Source of the DNA: Chlamydiota bacterium
GTDB taxonomy: Bacteria > Chlamydiota > Chlamydiia > Chlamydiales > JAJFMK01
Length of the DNA: 5,190 bases
Assembly: GCA_021772215.1 (NCBI GenBank)
Contig: JAJFMK010000041.1
Coordinates: 1 to 5,190, forward strand
Direction: 5' to 3'
Shown here: positions 1 through 5,160 of the stretch, in pieces
How positions within the stretch are numbered: the stretch's first letter is position 1
Layout: each line of letters begins with the position of its first letter
Notes under the pieces: model-generated
The model's database searches: none
Told to the model about the DNA's origin: nothing
Seen by the model: only the letters and a program-made list of their open reading frames with translations
Translations under genes and position numbers: made by a program

Positions 1-42
1 GTCGTTAATGGCTTTGTGATCTTTTTGGAGGAAATCCGATGA
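1..42 (+). CDS. 3' end of an upstream gene (partial), product unknown
   Basis: Frame 1 is open from the window edge and reads VVNGFVIFLEEIR followed by TGA at 40-42. The other two plus frames stop early (TGA at 17-19, TAA at 6-8). The stop overlaps the next gene's ATG as ATGA, a usual sign of a translationally coupled operon, and the strong Shine-Dalgarno of the next gene lies inside this tail. Only 13 residues are visible, so family assignment is unsafe. The hydrophobic VVNGFVIFL near a C-terminus resembles the last helix of MarC-type proteins, so a tandem MarC paralogue is possible, but that is a guess. Thirteen open codons could also occur by chance. Confidence 0.4.
   Translation, partial: VVNGFVIFLEEIR
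27..32 (+). promoter_or_regulatory. Shine-Dalgarno of the MarC-family gene
   Basis: GGAGGA lies six bases before the ATG at 39. It is the best ribosome-binding site in the window and settles the start codon. It lies within the coding tail of the preceding partial gene, so ribosomes ending there could re-initiate at once. Confidence 0.8.
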
Positions 43-629
43 CCTGCTCTCTCACCATCTTCTTTACCCTCTTTTTGATGATGGACGCGATTGGAAATAT
101 CGCCTCCTTCGTTGAGGTGCTAAGCCATGTTGACAAGAAGCGCTACGGCCTCGTCGTCTTACGCGAGATGGCCATTGCTCTTGGCTTTCTGCTCTTCTTC
201 TACTTCGTCGGCCCCTTTCTCCTAGAAGCGGTCAACGCCTCAGAGATCACTGTCCTCATCTCTTCTGGGATGATTCTCTTTCTCTTTGCCTTAAGCGTCC
301 TCTACCCCTCAGATAAAAATATCCGCCTGCAGGTCAAAGGCGGATCCGACCCCTTTATCGTCCCTCTAGCCATCCCGCTAATTGCCGGCCCCGCTCTTCT
401 TGCCACCATCTCCCTCTACGCCGCCACCGCCTGCCCCGCCACCTTAGAGGCGATCTTCTTAGCCTGGGCCGCAAGCAGCGTGATCCTTCTGACAGGACGC
501 TTCTGGCAGCGCATCCTCGGTAAAGGTGGTTTAATGGCACTCGAGCGCCTATTCGCTCTCATCCTCGTGATGCTCGCCGTCCAGAGGATCATGATGGGCC
601 TCAAGCTCTTCTTCACGACGTACATCTAA
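39..629 (+). CDS. MarC/YhgN-family integral membrane protein
   Basis: A 196-residue inner-membrane protein of the MarC (UPF0056) family. I see about six hydrophobic segments: roughly residues 3-25, 45-65, 69-90, 106-128, 135-153 and 170-192. Family landmarks are DAIGNIASF at 16-24 (counterpart of the usual DPxGNxP stretch), the Pro/Gly-rich segment around 104-120 with VPLAIPLIAGP, and the final helix containing R170 and the AVQRIMMG stretch at 180-187. Length is normal for the family and the last helix is complete, so the gene looks intact. Family members were once linked to multiple antibiotic resistance, but that role was later withdrawn for E. coli MarC; the substrate is unknown and transport is inferred from topology only. 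The start is fixed by GGAGGA six bases upstream. The gene overlaps a partial upstream frame (ATGA) and is probably the last gene of that operon, since a leader with possible promoter elements follows. I withhold a symbol because marC and yhgN paralogues cannot be separated by eye. Confidence 0.92.
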   Translation: MTCSLTIFFTLFLMMDAIGNIASFVEVLSHVDKKRYGLVVLREMAIALGFLLFFYFVGPFLLEAVNASEITVLISSGMILFLFALSVLYPSDKNIRLQVKGGSDPFIVPLAIPLIAGPALLATISLYAATACPATLEAIFLAWAASSVILLTGRFWQRILGKGGLMALERLFALILVMLAVQRIMMGLKLFFTTYI

Positions 630-706
630 CTGACTCTCAGACTGTTAACTATTTATTCTCCCTTAACACAAAAATAAGATAATTGGGTTTATAGGGGGGG
701 GTAGCC
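630..706 (+). promoter_or_regulatory. Leader and candidate promoter region of the repeat-protein gene
   Basis: This 77-base AT-rich gap separates the MarC gene from the large repeat-protein gene. The best -10-like hexamer is GATAAT at 678-683 (five of six to TATAAT), but no good -35 sits 16-18 bases upstream of it. An alternative is TTAACA at 663-668 (five of six to TTGACA) with TTTATA at 688-693, spaced a long 19 bases. The gap ends in a G8 run just before the start codon. No convincing terminator for the MarC gene is present: CTGA/TCAG at 630-640 is only a four-pair stem with no T-run. A promoter somewhere here is plausible, but its exact position is not supported. Confidence 0.3.
694..701 (+). 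repeat. Poly-G tract (G8) at the ribosome-binding position
   Basis: Eight consecutive G residues end five bases before the ATG at 707. The tract occupies the normal Shine-Dalgarno position, and there is no other purine-rich RBS for this gene. It can pair with the CCUCC of 16S rRNA in several registers through G-C and G-U pairs. Homopolymeric G runs of this length are prone to slipped-strand changes. Confidence 0.85.
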
Positions 707-2827
707 ATGTCTGTGAAATTTCAAGATGCCCTGCAAACCATGCAGCAGCGCCACCAAAACGATACATCTATTCTCAGTGCAGCTAGCAATCTGATTCAGA
801 GATTATGGGATGGAACGGCTCTAAAAAAGGAGCTCATCTGCGCGCGAGAGCCGGGGGCAGTTAGCCACATCATCATAAAAATGGCATCGCTTTATGACAA
901 CCATGACTACAGTAAATACAGCCAAGATGAAATTGATGATTTATATGCCTACGCCACAATAAACGCTGAAAATTTAGTTGCGTTTTGCATTCAATATAAC
1001 CCCGAAAGGCTCTTTGATGCAGGTCTTATAAATGTCGACAAAGAAGGGTATTTAGTAACTGAATTTGATAGAATCTGTAAGGAACAGCCTCAATTAGTCG
1101 AAGAGATTCGAATGCAATTAACAAAAGAGCTACGTGTAGACCAGCTCTTCAGAAAAAGTCATGGCCCCAATTTGGGTCCCCCTTTCCGAGTCAAAACTGA
1201 TCGTGAGCGCGATCTTGTTGCTAATGAAAAAACTTTAAATGAGCCGTGGTATCCAAAAATCAGTGGCGAAGGTAGACAGTACTGCTCGCTGATCAAGGCG
1301 CACCTCCCTTTAGGTCTTCCACCCGAACTGACGAAAGCGCACCTCTATGAAGAGCTTCGTCATGTGCGCTCCTCTACTAGTTTTCTTAAGGTCTATCTTA
1401 CATACCATACAGGCGATCTAGTAAGAAATGGTCTGATCACAGAGGAACAGGAGAGGCAGCTCGACGACATTTTCATCTTGATCTGCCAAAACAGTGAACA
1501 GGCAACTAATGCTGTTGAAAAGGCATTAAGGAGTGCTAATAGAGATAATATCCTCGTCACCCTCGATTTCAGAGAGTTCAACCAAATAGACTGTGAAAAA
1601 GATCCCCTCATAATGGGTGCAATCGATGCTGTCTTGCTCAAAGGCCAACTTTCCGAGCATTCAACGTGGCAAAAAATCAAAAATTTATTCGGATATTTCT
1701 CTGTAGGAACCTTTTTAAGAATGGAGCTTGCCATAAGAGGTCCCTCAGCTCGCGCTATCTCTACGATGCAGGGTCTATGGGACACAAAATCTTACAATCA
1801 ATTCGCACCGAGTCAAATTCAACAGCTCATCAAAAAGATCGAAACGGTCGATGACCTAGTTCAGTTTTGCCTTCTATTTAACCTAGGCAGGCTTAACAGC
1901 CACGGGCTCATCTACGACGATCAGTACAGATACTTAAATCAGCTTTTTGAACTGATCTGCCGACAAAAACCAGAGGCCGTTTCAGAGGTTAGAAAGCAGT
2001 TAATCAAAGGCGCCCCAATCCTAAATCAAAAGATAAATAAGATTGCTCTTCAAAGCCTCTCCGGAACCGCTTTAACACAAAAAACAGCAGAAGTTGATCA
2101 TCTTTTAGCAAAGTGCATCGAAATCCTCGCACTTCTTAAATACAATGACCCCGAGAATTGGGACACCCATTACGCTGTTCCTCCTGGATTAACTGAGGAA
2201 GATGCGAGGTTGGGACGTAGCGTGCAAGAAGCAGCCATAGCCAGTATCAAAGAGGTAGCTATTGCCCTACAGCCAGAAAATCAACGAGAGAAATCCAAAA
2301 ATAGTCTTAAAGAAATGCTAAAAGGGCCCATCTGGTATAGCGGAGGTACGGGATCTGCTCTAACTTCTATGCAGATGGCCTCTCTTTTAGACCAAAAAGA
2401 TTATTCACAATACAAAACTGAAGAGGTCAATCAATGGATCCAAAGCATTGAAAAAGCGGATCAGATGATCGAATTCTGTTTAAAGCTTAACCCTAGAAAG
2501 CTACAAACAGCGGGACTTATTACAAGCTCACAAAGAAAGAGCTTAGAACAACTTTTTATCGATATCTTCAAACATTCCAAGTTGAAAACATTGGGAAACC
2601 TTGATTTGAGAACTGCACTAATTGAAGAGAGTTTGGAGATCCAAAATTTCATAAATGAGAGACCCTTTAAAGAAAATAAATCCTTTAACGATAGGGAAAC
2701 CATTAAAGCAAATGATCCTACTCAAATCTACGTTCACCTAACTTTCCTCACAGAGGATGAACGAGAGTTTATGGAAACCATAAAAGAGAAATGTCAAAAA
2801 ATAGCTAGGGTCCCCGAAATTGTCTAA
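707..2827 (+). CDS. Unrecognised 706-residue four-repeat helical protein
   Basis: I do not recognise this family. The protein is hydrophilic, rich in Lys, Glu, Gln, Leu and Ile, and looks almost wholly helical. There is no signal peptide (the N-terminus is MSVKFQDALQTMQQRH), no membrane segment, and no catalytic motif I can name. It contains four diverged copies of one unit, each anchored by a core of the form FC-L-x-x-N-x-x-x-L-x-x-x-GLI. Cores are at residues 93-108, 229-244, 387-402 and 590-605. Copies 1, 3 and 4 also share an upstream MxxL-x-D-x-x-x-Y motif (residues 59-71, 354-366, 557-569). After each core comes a helix such as YLNQLFELICRQ (409-420). Copy 2 is degenerate. Residues 651-706 form a charged tail. 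The ATG follows a G8 tract, with no better in-frame start upstream. Base composition is lower in GC than the flanking genes. A scaffold, binding protein or secreted effector is conceivable, but nothing in the sequence proves export or function. Confidence 0.9.
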   Translation: MSVKFQDALQTMQQRHQNDTSILSAASNLIQRLWDGTALKKELICAREPGAVSHIIIKMASLYDNHDYSKYSQDEIDDLYAYATINAENLVAFCIQYNPERLFDAGLINVDKEGYLVTEFDRICKEQPQLVEEIRMQLTKELRVDQLFRKSHGPNLGPPFRVKTDRERDLVANEKTLNEPWYPKISGEGRQYCSLIKAHLPLGLPPELTKAHLYEELRHVRSSTSFLKVYLTYHTGDLVRNGLITEEQERQLDDIFILICQNSEQATNAVEKALRSANRDNILVTLDFREFNQIDCEKDPLIMGAIDAVLLKGQLSEHSTWQKIKNLFGYFSVGTFLRMELAIRGPSARAISTMQGLWDTKSYNQFAPSQIQQLIKKIETVDDLVQFCLLFNLGRLNSHGLIYDDQYRYLNQLFELICRQKPEAVSEVRKQLIKGAPILNQKINKIALQSLSGTALTQKTAEVDHLLAKCIEILALLKYNDPENWDTHYAVPPGLTEEDARLGRSVQEAAIASIKEVAIALQPENQREKSKNSLKEMLKGPIWYSGGTGSALTSMQMASLLDQKDYSQYKTEEVNQWIQSIEKADQMIEFCLKLNPRKLQTAGLITSSQRKSLEQLFIDIFKHSKLKTLGNLDLRTALIEESLEIQNFINERPFKENKSFNDRETIKANDPTQIYVHLTFLTEDEREFMETIKEKCQKIARVPEIV
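812..1141 (+). repeat. Repeat unit 1 of the 706-residue protein
   Basis: Encodes residues 36-145. It begins GTALKKEL, continues to the MASLYDNHDYSKY motif (59-71), reaches the core FCIQYNPERLFDAGLI (93-108), and ends with the helix around YLVTEFDRICKEQP (115-128). The opening GTALKKEL matches GTFLRMEL of unit 3, so the duplicated block extends well upstream of the core. The similarity is at protein level only. Confidence 0.75.
1319..1546 (+). repeat. Repeat unit 2 (degenerate) of the 706-residue protein
   Basis: Encodes residues 205-280. The core VYLTYHTGDLVRNGLI (229-244) keeps the L-x-x-x-GLI end but has lost the FC and Asn positions. The MxxL-x-D-x-x-x-Y motif upstream is absent. The following helix, QLDDIFILICQNSEQ (251-265), aligns with the ICRQKPE and ICKEQPQ helices of units 3 and 1. 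It is the weakest of the four copies. Confidence 0.55.
1706..2005 (+). repeat. Repeat unit 3 of the 706-residue protein
   Basis: Encodes residues 334-433. Landmarks are GTFLRMEL (334-341), MQGLWDTKSYNQF (354-366), the core FCLLFNLGRLNSHGLI (387-402) and YLNQLFELICRQKPE (409-423). The spacing from the first Met to the core is 33 residues, against 34 in unit 1 and 33 in unit 4, so the order and phasing of the motifs are kept. Confidence 0.75.
2303..2626 (+). repeat. Repeat unit 4 of the 706-residue protein
   Basis: Encodes residues 533-640. Landmarks are MASLLDQKDYSQY (557-569), very close to the matching motif of unit 1, and the core FCLKLNPRKLQTAGLI (590-605), with 9 of 16 residues identical to unit 1. 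The helix after the core (SLEQLFIDIFKH, 612-623) follows, then a few extra residues before the terminal helix. Confidence 0.75.
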
Positions 2828-2834
2828 AATGGGT

Positions 2835-2840
2835 TATAAT
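2835..2840 (+). promoter_or_regulatory. Candidate -10 element (TATAAT) for truA
   Basis: An exact TATAAT lies eight bases before the truA ATG, in the 21-base gap after the repeat-protein stop codon. A transcript starting about seven bases downstream would begin at or next to the ATG, that is, be leaderless. No recognisable -35 box is found at the usual distance, and the bases just upstream (GGT) do not form a TGn extended -10, so the assignment is tentative. Confidence 0.4.
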
Positions 2841-2848
2841 AGTTCCCC

Positions 2849-3589
2849 ATGCAGAATGTTGTTTTAAAAATTGCTTATGATGGCACCCGCTACCTAGGTT
2901 GGCAGGCGACAAAAGATGGGCCCTCCATTGAGGCGACGCTTCAAAAAAATCTAGAGCAGATCCTGCAACACCCAACCCTCCTACAGGCGGCAAGCCGCAC
3001 CGATGCTGGCGTCCATGCCGCTGGACAGGTGGTCAATTTCTTCACAAAAAAAGAGATCGATCTGAAGCGCTTCGCCTACAGCCTCAACTCCCTCCTTCCA
3101 GCTGAGATTCGCATTCTAGAGATTGAGGAGAGGAGCTCAGACTTTCACCCTACCCTAGACGTTGCAGGAAAAGAGTATCACTATCAGCTGACGACAGATC
3201 CGGTGCAGCTACCTCAGATGCGCCTCTTCTCCTGGCACTGCCCTCAAACTCTCAACTTAAAAGCGATGGAGAGCGCCGCCACTCATCTGATCGGTAAAAA
3301 AGACTTTGCAACCCTTCGTAACTTTCGCAAAGCGCAAGATGAACAAGATACGGTGCGCTGCATCGAAAGCATCACCCTTCTCCCCAATCAGAGTGGACTC
3401 ACAATCAGTATTCGCGGCGACAACTTCCTCTACAAGATGGTGCGCAATATGGTCGGCCTTCTCGTCACCGTCGGCAAAGAGGAGTTAAACCCAGATGCAG
3501 TTCCCCAAATCATCGCCTCTAAAGATCGCACACAGGCGCCCCTCACAGCTCCTGCGCATGGATTGTCGCTCTATAAAGTCATCTATTGA
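2849..3589 (+). CDS. truA: tRNA pseudouridine(38-40) synthase TruA
   Basis: A 246-residue cytoplasmic enzyme that isomerises uridine to pseudouridine at positions 38, 39 and 40 in the anticodon arm of many tRNAs. The N-terminal strand KIAYDGTRYLGWQ (7-19) is the family's opening motif. The catalytic aspartate is D52 in ASRTDAGVHA (48-57). The K-x-Y-x-Y of GKEYHYQL puts Y110 at the position of the conserved active-site tyrosine. The C-terminal half carries DFATLRNFR (152-160), GDNFLYKMVRNMVG (190-203) and the closing APAHGLSLYKVIY. Length is typical, and no catalytic residue is missing. The ATG at 2849 is the first in-frame start after a stop at 2840-2842 and places KIAYDG where the family has it. 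It has no Shine-Dalgarno: the bases before it are TAGTTCCCC. The gene lies 21 bases after the repeat-protein gene and overlaps the end of katA, so read-through or leaderless initiation may drive it. Confidence 0.96.
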   Translation: MQNVVLKIAYDGTRYLGWQATKDGPSIEATLQKNLEQILQHPTLLQAASRTDAGVHAAGQVVNFFTKKEIDLKRFAYSLNSLLPAEIRILEIEERSSDFHPTLDVAGKEYHYQLTTDPVQLPQMRLFSWHCPQTLNLKAMESAATHLIGKKDFATLRNFRKAQDEQDTVRCIESITLLPNQSGLTISIRGDNFLYKMVRNMVGLLVTVGKEELNPDAVPQIIASKDRTQAPLTAPAHGLSLYKVIY

Positions 3590-5033
3590 GGACTCTATCT
3601 TTAATACGTTCGCCGATATCTTTGTCGATATTGTGCCAATATTCAAAAGCGCGCTGAAGAACGGACTCAGAGACTCCACTCTTCAAGTGGCCGCTGACGT
3701 TCGAGACGAGGCGTTCACGTGCGGCATCGTCCATCACTTTGCGAACTAGGTCGCCCGCCTGGCTCCAGTCATCATCATCTTTTCGTTTTGTGTAGGCTGC
3801 ATGGACAAATTCGCCGTTGGCACTCCAGACCTCCTTTTGAGGATAGCGCATTTCATCGGCTTTTGGCCCCCCTTTCGAGTTGGGAGCGTAGACAGGATCC
3901 GATACGTTCTCAACCCGCATCTGTCCATCTTTGCTGTAGCTGTGGAAGGGACATTTCGGCTTATTGACAGGGATCTGCTTGTAGTTGACCCCTAGCCCTG
4001 CGCGATGGGCATCGGCGTAGGAGAAGAGGCGGGCTAGGAGCATCTTATCGGGGCTGGGGCCGATACCGGGAACCAAGTTATTCGGCTCAAAAGCCGCCTG
4101 TTCGATCTCTGTGTGGAAATCACTCGGATTGCGATTCAGAGTCAAACTACCCACCTCATGGAGTGGATAGTCTTTATGTGGCCAAACCTTCGTTAGGTCA
4201 AACGGGTTGAGCCGATACTTTTGCGCCTCATCAAACGGCATGATTTGCACCTTCAAGGTCCAGCTGGGATAGTCGCCTCGTTTGATCGCTTCAAAGAGGT
4301 CGCGGCGGTGGTAGTCACCATCGCTTCCGGCGATGCGATCCGCCTCCTCTTGGGTTAAAAATTCGATGCCTTGATCTGTTTTGAAGTGATATTTGATGAA
4401 AAAGCGCTCTCCCTTTGCATTGACCCACATGTAGGTGTGACTTGAATAGCCGTTCATATTGCGCCATGTCTTCGGAATACCTCTGTCTCCCATCAGCCAG
4501 GTCACCTGGTGAGCTGATTCGGGAGAGAGCGTCCAAAAATCCCACTGCATGTCGTTGTCGCGAAGGCCGCTATCGGCACGTCTCTTCTGAGAGCGGATAA
4601 AGTGCTGAAACTTCATTGGATCACGGACAAAAAATACCGGCGTATTGTTTCCCACCATGTCGTAGACGCCCTCATCCGTATAGAACTTCAGAGCAAAGCC
4701 TCGTGGATCTCGCCAGGTGTCGGGGCTCCCCTGCTCTCCTGCTACTGTTGAGAAGCGAATCAAAGTCTCTGTCTTTTGGCCGGGCTGAAAAAAATCGGCC
4801 TTCGTATATTTGGAGATATCCTTCGTCACTTCAAAATGACCAAAAGCGCCTCCTCCCTTCGCATGCGGCTGCCTTTCAGGAATCTTCTCCCGGTTAAAAT
4901 TTGCCATCTGCTCAATCAGATAGTGATCCTGCAGTAGGATCGGCCCATCCGGCCCTACGGTCAAAGAGTACTCATCACTAGCTACAGGAATCCCCGAGTC
5001 GTTTGTTGTGGGTTTGCATCTATTATCTGACAT
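3579..5033 (-). CDS. katA: Monofunctional haem catalase (KatA type)
   Basis: A 484-residue cytoplasmic catalase that converts two hydrogen peroxide molecules to water and oxygen, protecting the cell from oxidative stress. From the chosen start, the distal histidine is H57 in ERQPHAKGGGAFG, the distal asparagine is in VGNNTPVFFVRDP (N130 by spacing from H57), and the proximal haem-ligand tyrosine is Y339 in RLFSYADAHRAG. Other family stretches are RFSTVAGEQGSPDTWRDPRG (93-112), FWTLSPESAHQVTWLMGDRG (166-185) and SHTYMWVNAKGE (198-209). The final 70 residues match the short immune-responsive domain of small-subunit catalases; there is no flavodoxin-like extension, so this is the small (about 55 kDa) type. 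An ATG four codons upstream (5045) exists, but GAGGA at 5039-5043 sits five bases before the ATG at 5033, and nothing comparable precedes 5045. There is no signal peptide. The gene converges with truA, overlapping it by 11 bases. Confidence 0.97.
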   Translation of the reverse strand: MSDNRCKPTTNDSGIPVASDEYSLTVGPDGPILLQDHYLIEQMANFNREKIPERQPHAKGGGAFGHFEVTKDISKYTKADFFQPGQKTETLIRFSTVAGEQGSPDTWRDPRGFALKFYTDEGVYDMVGNNTPVFFVRDPMKFQHFIRSQKRRADSGLRDNDMQWDFWTLSPESAHQVTWLMGDRGIPKTWRNMNGYSSHTYMWVNAKGERFFIKYHFKTDQGIEFLTQEEADRIAGSDGDYHRRDLFEAIKRGDYPSWTLKVQIMPFDEAQKYRLNPFDLTKVWPHKDYPLHEVGSLTLNRNPSDFHTEIEQAAFEPNNLVPGIGPSPDKMLLARLFSYADAHRAGLGVNYKQIPVNKPKCPFHSYSKDGQMRVENVSDPVYAPNSKGGPKADEMRYPQKEVWSANGEFVHAAYTKRKDDDDWSQAGDLVRKVMDDAARERLVSNVSGHLKSGVSESVLQRAFEYWHNIDKDIGERIKDRVLNR

Positions 5034-5038
5034 TTTGA

Positions 5039-5043
5039 TCCTC
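5039..5043 (-). promoter_or_regulatory. Shine-Dalgarno that sets the katA start
   Basis: On the minus strand GAGGA lies five bases (TCAAA) before the ATG at 5033-5031. The alternative ATG at 5045-5043 overlaps this site and is preceded by CCCTCCTAA, which is pyrimidine-rich and cannot act as a ribosome-binding site. The shorter protein, beginning MSDNRCKP, is therefore preferred. Confidence 0.7.
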
Positions 5044-5058
5044 ATTTAGGAGGGACTT

Positions 5059-5073
5059 GCAAAATTGCTTTGC
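5059..5073. promoter_or_regulatory. Small dyad in the katA leader, possible operator
   Basis: GCAAA-N5-TTTGC forms a perfect five-base inverted repeat 26 bases upstream of the katA ATG. TTGC also recurs three times within 5057-5073. The position would suit a repressor or activator site for a stress gene, but it does not match an OxyR, PerR or Fur consensus that I can recognise. Chance is a real alternative for a ten-base dyad in AT-rich DNA. Confidence 0.25.
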
Positions 5074-5107
5074 CTGGAAAAAATGGGGATTTTAAAGCAT
5101 ATTTCGA

Positions 5108-5126
5108 GTGACAGCGAAGCTGCCAC
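5108..5126. other. Hairpin 1 inside the palindromic element
   Basis: GTG-A-CAGC-GAA-GCTG-C-CAC folds into a seven-pair stem with one A/C mismatch and a three-base GAA loop. It lies directly inside the left arm of the larger inverted repeat. Confidence 0.5.
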
Positions 5127-5142
5127 GGTCAATTCGACGAGG

Positions 5143-5160
5143 TCGACCCTTGAGGGTCGA
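5143..5160. other. Hairpin 2 inside the palindromic element
   Basis: TCGACCCT and AGGGTCGA are perfect inverted repeats separated by TG. In practice this is a seven-pair stem with a TTGA loop, the strongest local stem in the window. Neither strand has a T-run after it, so it is unlikely to be a stand-alone intrinsic terminator. An alternative pairing of TCAATTCGAC (5129-5138) with GTCGATTGA (5156-5164) would compete with it. Confidence 0.65.

Noticed and set aside
355..540. Arg/Trp-rich 61-codon frame on the minus strand
   Set aside because: An antisense shadow of the conserved Pro/Gly membrane segment of the MarC gene. The RRGRRWRRRGRWW composition is an artefact of GC-rich codons.
630..640. 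Terminator after the MarC gene (CTGA...TCAG)
   Set aside because: Only four base pairs with a three-base loop and no T-run; too weak to call.
1393..1785. 130-codon open frame on the minus strand
   Set aside because: Antisense to the repeat-protein gene, across units 2 and 3. It has a low-complexity Ser/Leu composition and no sensible start signal.
707..2827. Ankyrin or TPR repeats in the 706-residue protein
   Set aside because: The GLI after a helix superficially recalls ankyrin, but the spacing (136-203 residues between cores), the conserved FC...N core and the lack of a 33/34-residue period rule out ankyrin or TPR arrays.
4616..4897. 93-codon open frame on the plus strand
   Set aside because: It lies wholly antisense within the well-supported katA gene, has no ribosome-binding site or recognisable protein features, and is rich in Arg/Ser/Pro as expected of a shadow frame.
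5034..5045. Longer katA start at 5045 (adds MRIK)
   Set aside because: The sequence before that ATG is pyrimidine-rich with no SD, whereas the ATG at 5033 has GAGGA five bases upstream, and this GAGGA overlaps the longer start.
5143..5160. Intrinsic terminator at the strong hairpin
   Set aside because: The stem is strong, but neither strand shows a T-run after it, and it lies within a larger inverted repeat upstream of katA rather than at a gene end.
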